A stretch of DNA of 64,000 bases, from NCBI GenBank assembly GCA_002794785.1, contig NBBA01000001.1, forward strand, positions 4,588,001-4,652,000, in the 5' to 3' direction. Shown piece by piece: positions 23,706-36,185 of this stretch. The notes beneath the pieces are model-generated. The model did no database searches and was not told where the DNA came from. It saw nothing but the letters and a program-made list of their open reading frames with translations. This stretch comes from Coniferiporia sulphurascens (Eukaryota > Basidiomycota > Agaricomycetes > Hymenochaetales > Hymenochaetaceae). How positions within the stretch are numbered: the first letter of the stretch is position 1; every line of letters starts with the position of its first letter. The translations under genes were made by a program, and so were the position numbers.

Positions 23706-25849
23706 CTAGGGAGGCTGAGCATCCGCAGGAACAAACGGAGCGTTCGCCTTCGCTAAAAACTCTGACGCCTTCTGTTCTCTCCATTCACAGCCATCTTGAT
23801 ATTCACAGGAGCTGCCGTACAAAGTAATCAGCGCCGTCTCAACATTGGGATCTAAAGTTGCGCACAAGCAGCGGTATGCGTTCTTAACGTCCACGCCCTT
23901 AGGAGGTCTTCTTCCGTGCCACCAGGAAAGGACGCTCGACAAGTACTCATCAAGAAACTTTGCATTGTACTGGAATCTCTTTGTCCCTATAATGCTCGAA
24001 GTTAGCGGCCTGACTTCGATAGGTGCGCCCATAGCACCCGTCTCAGCACCCGATGCATCGCTGTCAGCTTTGTTGACACGTCAGCGGTGATTAGCGAATG
24101 AAATCTACTCGACGTACCACTTGATGAACCGCTGTTGTCTACATCAATAGTTGTTAGTGTCCGTGGCCTTTGAGAATCTTCTCGCTTCCGCTTTAGAGAT
24201 AGTCCTTTTACCCCCGGCGCGGCCAGGGATCCAGAGTTCGTGGACTCGGCGATATCATTATCAGCATCCACTAGTGGAGCGACTTTTGCATCATCCGTTG
24301 AAATCGGAATATCGGAGCTTTCGGGAGCTTCTCGAGCGGTTGCAAGCATAAAGGAAGCATTGCCCGTATCGGATGATAATCCGAATCTTAACCCATTGGC
24401 TTGAGCGCCCCTCATGCGATACACCAACGACAGACTTCGGCTAACATTGCAACTCATATCCATTTCCATGATTGATCCAGCATATGGGACGACCATGCTG
24501 TCGAGGCAGTCAGAATCAAGGAAATGGAGGTTAAGCTTGTTATTGATGACCAGAGCAGACATATCCGTCTGGAACGATTCCGAAAACGGGAGCTTCAGGT
24601 TCAAACCCAAGCGCGAACAGAAATCACGAAAGATATCCGGATCGAAGGACAGCACTTGACTGAGTAAGCGCCAGTATAGCATGAGCTGTAATCGAGATGG
24701 AAGCGTGTCGTCGTGAGAAGGAAGTCCTCTTGATCTGCGAGTTTTATTGTCTAGAATCCGAATCATAGTTGAAGTTTCACCAAAAACAAGACGAGGCATC
24801 TCAGTCGGAAGAGGCGAGCCGTTGTCTTTTGACACGAGAGACGCATCGGGTTCGGCCTGCCATTCAAGCCTTCGTTTCTTTGTGACAGGTGATGTTGATG
24901 AAGATTCAGCGGGAATTTGCTCGCGGGATCCGGGCACAGGCTTCCTCTGCACAAGGAGTAACTCATCCTGGGACGAAATTAATTTGAGCTTCCTTTCAAT
25001 CATAAATGGATGCGGCGCACTATGACTCCACTGATGGCCTCGTTGTGGATGACGCCCCAGACAGGAATTTCGCGCTGTCATGTTCAAACTATCAGTTCCA
25101 CTTCTCGTGGGAAAACGGAAGCACAGCCAATGCGTACGCAAACGTGTTTTTCCTTTAAAGTTTCCAGTCTGGAAAGGGTGTCCAGCAAGCTGAGCAGAGG
25201 TTGCTGCATGGGTAAGCAGGAAACACAGTGTATGGGAGTGACTGACCGCAAGGCCCAGGTCTCTTCGACAGACATAGTTTCAATGATCATTTCCTTTTTG
25301 TGGACTTCTTTCTCAAGAGCGCGATGCACTTTCTGAAATGCATTTTTTTAGAGATAATAACGGTGTAAATGACATGGATACAAACTTTGCCTTTAGCTAA
25401 TGTCTTGTCGTTCGAGATGGCGACTTTCTTGTCAACATTTATTGTCTTCCCTTTCTTGGTAACAAAGCTTTCAGGCCGCCGTTTGAAGGGCCTGTTGCGA
25501 TGCTGCTGTAAACCGTAGTCGAACTGGACTTCGCACCTGCCAAAGAGTAGGATTTCAGCGTCAGGAATGATTCATTCTATTGATATGAGTAGACTTACCA
25601 GGTTGGTGAAACGATATCCGAGACCGTTAAATAGCCACGCTTCCTAAACAAGGCAAATGGGCTTTCTCTCGGCTCCCCCGGGTGGTCATCCTCCTTTTTT
25701 TCTTTATCAGTAGGCCGTTCGATCTCAACGAAAACGCGAGGAGCACCCTTCTTGACCCAGGTGTCGGCTTCTTCGCAGATACGGTCAATGCATTGATAAT
25801 CTTCGTCAGTGAACGGGGGAGTCTTTTCAAAGAGATCGTCATCGGACAT
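23706..25849 (-). CDS. EXO5: Exonuclease V (EXO5/DEM1), Fe-S single-strand DNA exonuclease
   Basis: PD-(D/E)XK single-strand DNA exonuclease with an Fe-S cluster, acting in genome maintenance (mitochondrial in yeast, nuclear in others). I joined eight exons: 25849-25599, 25536-25386, 25332-25247, 25189-25138, 25074-25021, 24967-24118, 24067-23866 and 23811-23706. The sum is 1752 bases (583 aa), closing in frame. Visible motifs: LTVSDIVSPTWCEVQFDYGL near residues 74-93, KKVHRALEKE, REIPVWG, then GVIDEL. The catalytic Asp of GVIDEL is created exactly at a splice junction. The DNKTR strand with LPSRLQLMLYWRLL downstream is the D-x-K part of the active site. The C-terminal cluster ligands are in SCEYQDGCEWREQKA after an upstream YRC, also joined by splicing. 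It is divergent from the kinase gene, with about 200 bases between the starts. Confidence 0.93.
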
Positions 25850-26048
25850 CGTTACTTTAAAATTGCATATTCAGCTTGTCGATTGGGTAGTGTAGTAGGA
25901 TGGTCGGTGTAGTGACGGAAATAAGACACGCGTACCCGTGACCCACGCGTGCCACGCGCAGACCGTGACGTCCACAAAAGGCAGACTGAGCTCCTACTCA
26001 TCGCCATCGCTGGCAACGACGGCGACGGCGACGAGAACGACGACGGCG

Positions 26049-29000
26049 ATGGCGTATCCTCCAGTCTACGCGCAAGAGCAAAAGGGTACGCTTGTGCCAG
26101 GGCAAGTCATTGCTGTAAACAAGTATAACGTCCAGGTCGAGCGGTTTCTTAGCCAAGGTATCTAGGCTGCTATAATAAATGAACTTCCCGCTTACCGCTC
26201 AATTTAGGCGGCTTTGCCCATGTATATCTCGTGCGCACCGCGGAACCGGTTTTCAATACGACACACCATGTTCTAAAGCGTATAGCGGTTGCTGATGAGG
26301 CCATGCTGAATGATGTCAAGAAAGAGGTGGACATTATGGTGCGATCATACTCCTTCGCCTCAGTAATTTGAGCTAATAGAGTCTAATCAGAGAATTTTGA
26401 GAGGACATCCCAATATTGTATATTTGATTGATGCTGCATGGCACAGGATGCCAAGCGGAATGTTTGAAGTCTTCATTTTAATGGAGTTTTGCTCTGGTGA
26501 GTGGACTCAATGTAGTTTGTTGTGGGCGAACTCAGCGATGTTCAGGCGGTGGGATCATCGACATGATGAATAGACGTCTACGAGAACGCCTGACAGAATC
26601 AGAGATTCTGCAGATTTTTGTTGACGTATGCGAGGGCGTGGCTGCCATGCACAATCTTAGGCCTTCATTATTGCACCGAGACTTGAAAGTCGAGAATATA
26701 CTACAAGCTTCCGCTACTTCGTACAAGCTGTGCGACTTTGGTTCTGCGATGCCAGTGGCTACTCGGCCCCCTTCAACGACGCAGGAGATGCGTGCGCTCG
26801 AAGCTGATCTCAACAAACACACAACCCTACAGTACCGTGCTCCGGAGATGGTTGATGTGTTTCTTCGCAGGCCAGTCGATGAAAGATCCGATGTCTGGGC
26901 ACTCGGAGTCCTCCTATACAAATTATGCTACTATACAACGCCATTTGAAGAGCATGGAATACTGGCGATCTTGAATGTTCAATACAAGTTCCCACCATAT
27001 CCCGTCTATTCACAACAATTAAACGCGTTGATAGGTGAGCACATTCTGCCAATGGCGTATATGTTTGGCTCATATTCCTCCAGCATCTATGCTTCAAGAG
27101 CATGGCGCTCATCGGCCTTCTGTTTTCGAAATCCTGGACACTGTACACCAGATGCGTGGTACTAAATCGCGTTTCACATATGTAAGCGTCAATTATACAT
27201 CCACTCAGCCCAAATAACGTTTTGTCAGACCCCGCCTCCTCGGCAGCCCCTGTCTCCCCGAAAACCATCCCTGTCTTCACTCAACAAGAATGAGGTGATG
27301 TCTTCTGCGAACTCATTAGGTCCCTCAGCATCACCTGGTCCTACAATGAATGGTATTCAAGCACGCGAGAAGGTGCTTGAAGCTATCGCGCCAATGCGTC
27401 GAGGTCGTCCCTCCAGTCCGACGAAAGGACATAGGGCAACGGACGATGCGCTCCCTTTAGTGGATGCAGCTGGCAGTGGGGCATGGAGCGTCAAGCCCGT
27501 AAAAGCTTATAAGTCGGGACTTGCGTCGAGCTCGACAGCAAAGAGTTCCGGAAGCCCCATCGGCAGCAGCCTTGGTGATGCTTGGGAAATTCCAGGAATG
27601 AAGAATGACAAAAAGCAGTTGTCGGACCTTTCCGCTGGGTTTGGTGATGCATTTGACGCTTCATCTACGTCTATTCCTGTACAATCGGTGCCGGTACTAG
27701 TCCCAAGACCGTCTCCGGCACGTACGGGCTCGTCGCTTCGGCCACCTGGAGATGCATTTGATAGCTTGAGTGTATTCCCTTCACCCAGGACTCAAGCACC
27801 CACGCTTGGGGAGGTGCAAAAGGCCGGATTAGCCATGTCAAGACCCTCTCCTTCACCACAACTGCCCTCTTACAAATATTCCTCTCCCTCGCCATCCATA
27901 AAGTCCCCTTCGCCTATGCCTACAGGGGTTTCGCCAATACCGAGGAGGGACGCGAGCCCCCTATTGAGACCTAAAGCTTCTGATCAAGCGCTACCAGCCG
28001 AGCAGAGGTTCCCGTCGCTGGAAGAGCTCAATGCCGGGACGTTCGGTAGCTCTTTCGCCCAATCATCGGCGTCCGACCTTCCAGGTGGGCCATCTCCGCC
28101 ACAACTCCCGCCACGACCAGAAGCTCGCCAAGGCTCTGGCGAGCCGGCAACATCGTCGTTCTATCCGGCTAGCGTGACAGGTGCCCTCCGACCGTCTGCT
28201 GGTTTAGGGAGCTCCTTGACTTCCGGTCCACGTAACGATGGCGTACGTTCACAGCAAGTAACGGGTACGGTGATGCGGGATGCCCGAAAGATTCCATCCA
28301 ACGTGTATTCTATGGGCAGCTCATCGTCGCTCGCCGATAAGACAAAAGCAGAACAAACGACACCCCGCAACCAACGGATGGAGACGAAGTCGCGCGAGAA
28401 GCTCGATCATTACAGTAAGCCCATGCTTACCCGCAAACACCGAAGTACGGTCTCCTTCAAACATACACAACGTTCCGGATCGGACGCGGTAAATTCTCCA
28501 TCTCCTCCGAAGCCAGTGACCCCTTTGCCCGCCGAGCCGCCGAAGGACTGGCTCACGGGCGCTAATGATGGAGATGATGCTATTACATTTGACAACTCCG
28601 CTGTACTGCGCGCATCTCCGGAGAAGCGCACGTCTGTGCTACACAGCCCAGTTCCACCAAACGTTGAACAAGAGGCTGTCCGTGCTACATCGCCAGTGAA
28701 ACGCAAACCTGTTCCTGTACATCGGCCAAAGCCGATTGAGGTCAAGGAATCTGTATCGTCCGGATTAACAGATAACTGGAGTCCTGTCCCTGCGGATTTG
28801 AAAAGTTCTTCTTCGTCCGACGAAGGCCCCGAGGATGCGGCTGGTTCTGTGCGTCCTTCAAAGGGCCCTTTAATGGACTTGAATGAACCCTTACGCCAGC
28901 GAAATGGGCACAAAACTCGCCAGGGTTCAGTGCATGATCTTGTTGATCTTTGGGGTGGAAGCACTTCTATGCAGTATCAGAATCCGTCAGCAACGCGACA

Positions 29001-30102
29001 TGAAAAACGGGGCTCTGTATATGCGCCGAAACCTGCAGCGAGCAAAGCACTTCCAGAACAGACTAAGAAATCAACGCTGCCGCTAATACCGTCATTGACA
29101 AATCCTGCTTCAACAGCAGCGGACGGCCTCCCGCCAACAAGGTCGGCGATAAATGTTTCGCGGAAGCCATCTCTGGACTCAAGGCACCCGCCTGTCAACC
29201 ATTCGCGACAGGCCCTATCGCCAGCTAAGCGCCAACCTCTTCCATCTTCCCCCTCGAAATCCCGTCCACAATCAATGCTAATCCTGCCCATCCAAAAATC
29301 TGTTTCCGAGCATACGGCCGCATCTTCACCAGTTCAAGCTGCTCTGTCCCCGCCCCCAGACAGGGCCAGGACGGCGCATCGACGGAGCTCTATATCTGAC
29401 ATTGTTTCACGTTACGAAGCGATTGGCGTGCAGGGGATGCCTGTTACTACGGCCGTTGCGCCCCCAACTGCATCGAAGCCTACTCGATTACGCGTCGTGA
29501 GCCCGCCGTCAGTTGCCTCGCCAACTGCGGCGGGGGCAAGGTTCCCGCGAATATCTCCTACGAGCACTCCAGTGACTCCAGCGAAGGCGGGTTTTGGAAC
29601 TTCCCTTGATCTTCCTGCATCTTCTCCCACAAGGAACGAGTATCGGCGCGCAGCGAGTCCGAGCTCAAGGCCTGTGTCACCTGCATTCCAAAGCTCATCT
29701 TCATTACCTCTGAAGGAGAGAGAGCAAACAAACCTGGGTTTCAGACCTTCAACGCCTGTCCGGGCGCGGGCGTCTCCTCTGCTTTCAAAAGGAAAGGAAC
29801 TTGCTCCTGCTTTACCGGTATCGGAGCCTGTGCGCGGAGAGCTACAGGAACGTTTCGAACGGAAGCAGTTTAATACGTCTTCGACCATATTGTCCGCACC
29901 CGCCAAGGCTGATCAGACGGAGGACGCGCGCTCTTCGTCTCCTGAGCGCCCTTACCAAGGCGTGAGCAAACTGATTGATCAATGGCAGAAGAAGACAGAA
30001 GGGCCAGATACCACTTCAAGAGGTACTCCAGGGGGATTCAAAGGTCCTGGGTCCCGATTTAAGAGGGAAGGAATCGTAGCTGGAGGTGGCAAGGGCGTAT
30101 AG
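26049..30102 (+). CDS. Ark1/Prk1/AAK1-family serine/threonine kinase
   Basis: Actin-regulating/endocytic (NAK family) kinase, probably cortical. Six exons (26049-26157, 26208-26338, 26391-26496, 26546-27034, 27084-27181, 27229-30102) give 1268 aa and close in frame. The kinase domain covers residues about 20-305: glycine loop SQGGFAHVYLV, ATP lysine in HVLKRIAV, HRDLKVENIL catalytic loop, CDFGSA magnesium loop, YRAPEMVD, and SDVWALGVLLYKLCY. The order and the LHRDLKVEN and DFGSA forms are characteristic of the NAK family. The remaining roughly 950 residues are encoded by one exon. They are Ser/Pro-rich and probably disordered, with many SP sites and short DLVDLW/LMDLN-type acidic motifs that may bind endocytic adaptors (inference). 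The tail ends with LIDQWQKK and a Gly/Arg-rich end. The start was chosen as the first ATG in frame. Confidence 0.92.
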
Positions 30103-30452
30103 CTTTCTCAGGTCTTCTACTCGGGAAGTTGTTTACGTGGAAAGGAGCCCGACATCACGATCTACATTACCTTTCTCTAGTCTGGATTGGCCGGATGTGC
30201 CGATGAGCGGGCTCACCCGTAGTTCGTTGCCAACTGTAATAGTACATACTGTAAAGGTCCCACTTCCTGTCTTTTGGTTTGCATTTCGGAAAGGATGGAG
30301 AGAATATACGCATTAGAATTGCAACAAACGATTTTTTTTTTCCTTGTCCAAAGTCTAAAATTGGAGATTGGTTTCTTGAAGGGGTAATGAGCATGGACCC
30401 ACATTCCTTCAGCCACGAGGCGCTCCGGTTCTCGCGTCCAGCAGCCTCGCTC

Positions 30453-30470
30453 GCTGCATGCGCATGCAGC
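30453..30470. promoter_or_regulatory. Perfect 18-base palindrome between the kinase and 702-aa genes
   Basis: GCTGCATGCGCATGCAGC reads identically on both strands. It lies about 350 bases after the kinase stop and about 130 bases before the start of the next gene. This position fits a dimeric transcription-factor site in the promoter of the 702-aa gene. Its regulatory role is an inference; an isolated palindrome of this length is unlikely, but not impossible, by chance. Confidence 0.35.
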
Positions 30471-30601
30471 GCCCCGCCATCCCGCCATATCCCACAACCG
30501 CGCTGTATTTCTCGTGGCCAGGCCTGACATAGAAGAAACAAATCTTGCTATAATAAACTCTACGCTAATTCAAGACCGCACTAGACGGAAGCAAATTTCT
30601 C

Positions 30602-32764
30602 ATGCCAGTAGCAACAGGTCATGCAAATGCCGCCGCTGGCCCAGCGGCCACAACGGTTCCAGAAGTATCTGGCACACGTCTCCTCCGCAACCACAACAAT
30701 CCACCTACATTGCGACATATGCCGACGCGCCCGCTCAAGAAACCGGCCTCGAAATTAGGGTCCTCGTTATCTGTGTCCTCGTCGACGGCGGACTCATCGG
30801 CTTCGACTGATGGACTTCCTCCACCACATAACGATCGCGTACGCCGCGCATACACCACCCCTGCCCCTGTTGATGGTCATAGGAGGGAGCCATCGACGGT
30901 CCCAGTACCATCGGGCCTTGCGAACAAACTGAGCGCGTTCGAGCGGTTCAGGAGGGTCGGGAGGACAAAACGGAGCTCTGAGTGGCCTTCGAAAGGAGAG
31001 ATAGAAAGGGAGCAATGGAAAGGTAAGGAGAGGGAAAGAAGACACCAGCCTTCAGAGGGGAACATAGAAATTCATCCGGGACGGACTCTTCTGAGGAACA
31101 GGAATAGCAACCAGCGCCGCACGACGGATAATGCAGTTGTCGGGAAGATTGAGGGGTTACGAGTGGACAAGCCCCTTCCCACTACAAATGACGCCGTTTC
31201 CGAAGGCATAACCAATGTGCGGACGAGTGAACCTCATTACGCTGTGGAAGGCCCTATAGCTAAACAGGTCGAAGAAGTACAAGCGAATGAAGCTGTCGTC
31301 AGTGCACCAGAAAGTGCACCAACTGCCGCCAAAGGCGAAGCGCAGGACTCGAAAGTGAATGCCGATGCAGGTACAAAAAGTGTCGAGAAGCCGAAGGCAC
31401 TTACTACCTATCTAACGAGACGCATGCAAAGCCTGATGTCCGGCTTAAGCTTCCCGAGCGTGACGGCCCCGACGGCGCCTGCACAAACTTCGCCTGCAAT
31501 CTCCGCGAAGGCTTCCGTAACTGGTGCACTCCTTACCCCAGTTCAGGTACCCGTGGTGACAGTGACCCGGGAGCCGGTAACGGGCCAGGACCCTCCAGCC
31601 ACTCGAGGACCCGGCTCAGCCCAAGAGCCCGTTGTAACTCCCGTCGAACGCCAAAAGCAGGTCGTACAGAGTAATGCACGGCTCGCCGCACTCCTTGCGA
31701 GTACGCGCGAGATGAATAACTCTATTGCTAGAGGAGCGGAGTCTGCATGGGCTGCACTGGATCGACTCAAACAACCACTTATGTCCCAAAAGGAAAACGA
31801 CAATGGGAAAGGGAAAGCTAAGGAGACGGAAAGCATGACCGCGAGCACAATTGCTAGTTCAAGTGGGAGTGCTCATTTGGGTCAAACATCCGGTGTGTCT
31901 GGCGCGAGCGGGGAGCTCGAGGGCTCAAGGGACATTATGCTGTACTCGCCACTTATTCCAGATAATGACTCGCTCGTTGAAATGGCGACGTCGGAGGTCG
32001 TTACTTTATACGATGACGATGATGAGAGAGCCTACCGTGCGGAGCTGCGACGGCGATGGGCGGAAGGCCGCGGATTCGTGTCCCTCGACTCATTGCCAAG
32101 TTTTGTACGCGTCGAGGCCGGTAAAAGTGGGGAGCAGGCCGAAGAAGGATCCGGAGGGAAACCTGACAAACCAGAAGAGAAACGTGAAGAAAAACGGGAG
32201 GGAGTCGAAGATAAAGTCGAAAGGCCTAAGCCCAAGGAAAGGGTTGTTTGGATGCCATCAAAGACAAATTTGTCGATCCAGGTGTTGTGGTGGGGATACC
32301 GCATGTAAGCAACCGTAGTTTATTGACATAGTAAGGCAGGAGACTAATTCTACTAAAGGTACCTTCCGCCGCCCGTCTTAGAGGTCCTTAATAACAAGTC
32401 CCTTGAGGCGGCGAAGCGCGCGGCACTTATTACAACTGCGCTCACGTGGCTGTTCGATCACCTCCCTATGACGATTCTGCCAATGCATCTACAGCCAGCT
32501 GCGGCACTGCTAAAATGTCTCGCGCCCTTGCTGGGTGCAATCGGGACATTTATTTCATGGAGCTGGAGGGCGATTGGGACGTTCGACAAAGGTCATGGCG
32601 TTGTGTTAAGTGCAACATGGCTCCTCCCGGTTGTGCTTATCCCAGGGACGTGGGAGGATGGTGAGATACCTGACTTGAACCCGAATCAGGCGCCGAGCAT
32701 GCCTCCAGGAGGTGAACGCCAGGACGTTGTGGTTGCTGGACCATCGCGAAACAGATCCGCGTGA
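30602..32764 (+). CDS. Unknown 702-aa protein with hydrophobic C-terminal region
   Basis: Two exons (30602-32304 and 32359-32764) close in frame to 702 aa. The first 460 residues are low-complexity, with basic RFRRVGRTKRSS and many Pro/Thr/Val repeats, and are probably disordered. A compact segment follows: LYSPLIPDNDSLVEMATSEV, then an acidic DDDDE run, RAELRRRWAEGRGFVSLDSL and a Lys/Glu-rich charged stretch. Exon 2 has NKSLEAAKRAALITTALTW and hydrophobic stretches (MHLQPAAALLKCLAPLLGAI, WLLPVVLIP) that could be one or two membrane segments. I do not recognise the family. A decayed copy of the SLDSLPS segment lies at about 37.3 kb, so the sequence has been duplicated locally. The 3' end is tail-to-tail with the HIT gene, only 44 bases apart. 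Confidence 0.8.
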
Positions 32765-32808
32765 CGGGGCTGGAATTGCGATCCAGGTCAGATACTGATA
32801 TGACACTC

Positions 32809-33531
32809 TTACGATACTCTTTCCTCCTCCCTCGCGACGAACAGTCCCTTCAGCCATTCAGCCTCACGTATCATGTCCTCCATTGTGCGTGGTGGGCGCG
32901 CATCGTCGGCATCTACTTTGAGTTTGCTTACTTGCAAGTTGGCGGAGCGCAAATCTTGCGGGAGTGCGGCTTCGGCATCCTCCAGCGCGGGGTACACGTC
33001 ATCATTGTTGTGTTCGAAGACGTCGCCACGACCAGCGATTTTGCGAGGGAGGACGTGGACGTGAACATGCGGTACGGACTGCCCAGCGGCCTTTCCATCC
33101 TGTATGGTGCCGTAAGCAAAGTGCACGGATGTTGTTTTGAGTATACGTGACGAACGGATTATGATGCACGCGACATGTTAAATAGAACTTGTAGAATTAG
33201 AATATGGGCTCACCTGGCATGCAATGGTTAGGCCGTCCGCGTCATAAGCGCGTTCGAGAACGCGGCCGACATGCTGAACACTCGTGAATAGCGCGGCGAT
33301 CTCAACCGGCGTCAGGTCTGTGAGTCGAGGCACAATACGCGTTGGGACAACTAGAACATCTATTACACGATAGTATCTCAGCTTGTCCTTTCGTTCACTT
33401 GAGATGAGCTAATATGTCTAGTGCTTACGACCAGGTACGATTGGTTTGAGGTTGACGATGGCGAACGCGTGCGCGGTGTGATAGAAGGCCTGGCGAGTAA
33501 CTTCGATCGTCGAGAATAATAGTCTGCTCAT
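32809..33531 (-). CDS. HIT-family nucleotide hydrolase (FHIT/Hnt2/Aph1-type)
   Basis: Dinucleoside triphosphate hydrolase of the histidine-triad superfamily, predicted to cleave Ap3A/Ap4A-type nucleotides in the cytosol. Three exons (33531-33432, 33359-33214, 33099-32809) close in frame to 178 aa, the usual Fhit size. Visible motifs: FAIVNLKPIVP in the N-terminal strand, VLVVPTR, LTDLTPVEIAALF, then DGKAAGQSVPHVHVHVLPRK. The last contains the HxHxH triad with the catalytic central His and the upstream Gln typical of the Fhit branch. A 60-residue acidic tail with NNDDVYPALED corresponds to the Fhit C-terminal loop. One oddity is that PGHVLVVP of the family reads PDVLVVP here because of the splice choice GTCGTA. 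If that donor is wrong, the residue would change. Confidence 0.9.
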
Positions 33532-33990
33532 TTCTAAGAGAATGATACAGTAGTATGCCGATTAAAAAAAACAAGTTTCAAGGTGTTGCTATAACGGCTA
33601 ACACCAACATCAACACAGCGCGTCGCTGCAAAAGCACGTTGGTCGCTACAGCAATCTGGATGTCTAAATTTGGAAGGTCCCGGTTCCTGATTCGGCTCCG
33701 AGTCTCGGCAAACGAATAACGGACGCATCCCCAGGCTGATTCCTGACATTTCCGTTCAGATTGGTTGCGTCTACCTTTCGCAACACGTCAACGATGCGCC
33801 CTTCACACGAGATGCTAGCTCAGATATAATGAATACAAGGTGTTCGTTGGGGTACAGGTACCCGAGTACCCCGCTTCTCACAACCGTTTAGCAAAGCTGA
33901 TGATTGCTTTAGGCCGGGAGATGTGCTTATAATCGTTGGAGGAACTACAGACTCCACCCGAGTTACACACAGTCTTCGTCCCTGGTGCCA

Positions 33991-35677
33991 ATGAGCTTTC
34001 TTCACGCGTTTACCGTTTCTATCACCCAACTCTATGCCACGCGATACCTTTCAAGTAAACCCTCTATCTCAGCTATGCGCACATTATCATGACGAATTCG
34101 TGTTGTTTCTTATAGTCGCCGGGACTACAGCCCTCGCCTACGACACGATCCTGACGTTACCCGAGGAAATTCATCATGTCTGGTACCCCCTAATACTGTG
34201 GAGAAGACGCAATGCACTAGGACACCGACAGAGCTGTCTTTTACTCACGGCGAGACTGTTAATTATCATTGTTCGGTACGCCATGCTGGCCGTTGCTGGT
34301 GTCTTTCTGACGAGTGAGCCCTTTCGCCGCGTGCTCATTATTATACGACTCTAACGTTCTCCATCTCGCTTTCAGTTGTGGCGCCCACGCATAATATGAG
34401 TGACAGATGGGTGAGTGCGACCTTCCACAATCATGGTCAGGACTCAGCCTTAAGGCCTGCAGTAATTATATCAGCGTTCTTTGCTAGATCAATGTCTTGG
34501 ATAATTGACTCAAAATTCTTGCTTTGAGGTGCCTCTCCGCGATCTCGATTTTTACTATAATGGATGCTTTTGCTGAAATTGTGGGAACGGGTATGTAAGG
34601 CGCTAACCCTGATTTACTACTGAATCCAAAATTTAATAGGGGTTATCCTCCATCGCCTCCATCTGCTTTGGAACTTCGGACGCCGAATTACCGTGCTCCT
34701 TATTTTTGGCTATTCTGCAATGGCGTTCCTCTCACTTTCGTTCGCAATTTTTTCCGCCGTGAAACTTGAAGGTATGTTACCTTACCATGGTATTTTTCTC
34801 TATAAGGCATATTGACAGATACTTGCTACCCAAAGAGTCGCAGATATTTCAGGTGAACATCGAGGGTGTCCAAGGGCTTATGGCGTGCAAAATACTAAAA
34901 AGTCCACGCCTTTTCGTGATGACATGGGTCCCGGCTGTACGTTGCAATCTCCCGGTGACCTAATGCCTACCTTGTAGATGCGCTAAAGTACACCGCTATT
35001 CAATAGGTCGTTATTGACATATTCGCATCCTCCTTCTTCTTCCTCAACGCACTAGCACGACCCCGCGTTGAAAGCCAGAGACTCCTTCATATTTTTTACA
35101 GAGACGGGGTAATGTACTTTCTTGTGCGTCCTCCCAATAATCTATTCGCAGTGTTCTGAGTGCTGATATATCTTGAAACAACAGACGACTTTCTGTCTGT
35201 AATTTTCTTGCCAATTTCTGCTCAGGCATTTACTCGGGCTATGTTTAGGTGTGAGAACAATGAATGTGGTGCTCACCTCGATCACGGGCCCTGACGAGGT
35301 AGGCTTGTCCCCCTTACGCGTAAACCAGATGTCAGTCTCTAACTCGCCTGGTATGCTGCGTTGACTAGGCGGGCCTTTTTTCTGTGGGGATCCTGTACGC
35401 AATTTTCTATTTTTGCGATTCATCATTCCGTCAACATGTCATCTGACTAATTCTCCTCTCCTTCCAACCTCCAATCTCTCCCGCCTTGTCTTCCACTAGG
35501 TTCTCAGGCACGATGGTGACTGTGGCCGCAACGCGCTCCTTCCTGCGGCTCTTCCACACCAATCGTAAAGTGGCAATGTATAATTGCTGGATGGTCGAAG
35601 AAGATGGCATGGATGAACCCGCCGAGTGCGAATGCTGCCTCTCATGGGCGCATCATGATGACGACGCGCTCGATTGA
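33991..35677 (+). CDS. DUF6533-like seven-helix membrane protein, array copy 1
   Basis: First of four tandem paralogues. Exon 1 starts at ATG 33991 (ITQLYATRYLS). Exon 2 carries the DUF6533 signature YDTILTLPEEIHHVWYPL followed by helices RLLIIIVRYAMLAVAGVFLT. A 35-base exon gives APTHNMSDRW. Later exons read VILHRLHLLWNFGRR (the LRVYALYGR position of the family) plus a helix, GLMACKILKSPRLFVMTW, then FFFLNALARPRVESQRLL with YRDGVMYFLV. The last exon starts GTMVTVAATRSFLRLFH and ends in a Cys/Asp-rich tail (ECECCLSWAHHDDDALD). The junction between the 35-base exon and the next exon (34415-34540) does not close in frame by any model I tried, so either an extra splice step or a lesion exists. 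The array context suggests a recent lineage-specific expansion. Confidence 0.65.
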
Positions 35678-35962
35678 AGACGGAAGATGGTAGCCATGTG
35701 ATGCCAGCGGATAAGTGATTTCCCTGAAGAAAACATGCTGATCCAAACTATTTTGACGGGTGGTTTAATCAGTATAGTGTCGATGTAATAATGTTCGGGT
35801 TGCTTTATATAATTACGTAGATACGTTTCACTACTTCTCCATGACAATGTAATAAGTCAATAATAGCTGGGGACTGCCTTGAGTGAGATAACTAAGTACG
35901 AATATTATTCGGAAAGATAATTGCTGATCATACAGGAGAGACTATGAGATCGGCGCCGGCGA

Positions 35963-36185
35963 TACTATCGTATGCCCTCTTACTACAAAGTCACATCCAA
36001 AACAAAAACTGCTCTCAATCCGGAAATATGTCAAGAATTTACCGTAAAAAGGCCATAAGTATTCATACACTACACATTGGCTCGCATGAATTTTTCGATG
36101 CATTTTCCAAGGCGTGGAAGCCAGAAATTCGAAGTTGTCTAAAAATGTGACTGTAAGAGAGGGCAATGGGCATACGATACAGGAG
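35963..36185. mobile_element. MITE-like element, copy 1
   Basis: About 220 bases bounded by inverted ends. The left end reads TACTATCGTATGCCCTCTTA and the right end is the complement with a small insertion (GTAAGAGAGGGC, then GGGCATACGATAC). There is no coding potential. It directly abuts copy 2. The inner sequence resembles copy 3 at 46.5 kb (ACATCCAAAACAAAAACTG versus ACATCCAAAGCAAAAATAG). It is probably a non-autonomous DNA transposon; no transposase source is in the window. Confidence 0.6.

Noticed and set aside
25010..25080. Loss of the catalytic GVID motif in EXO5
   Set aside because: At first the frame read GVIVRR, but a GT-AG intron restores GVIDEL and the full exon set closes in frame.
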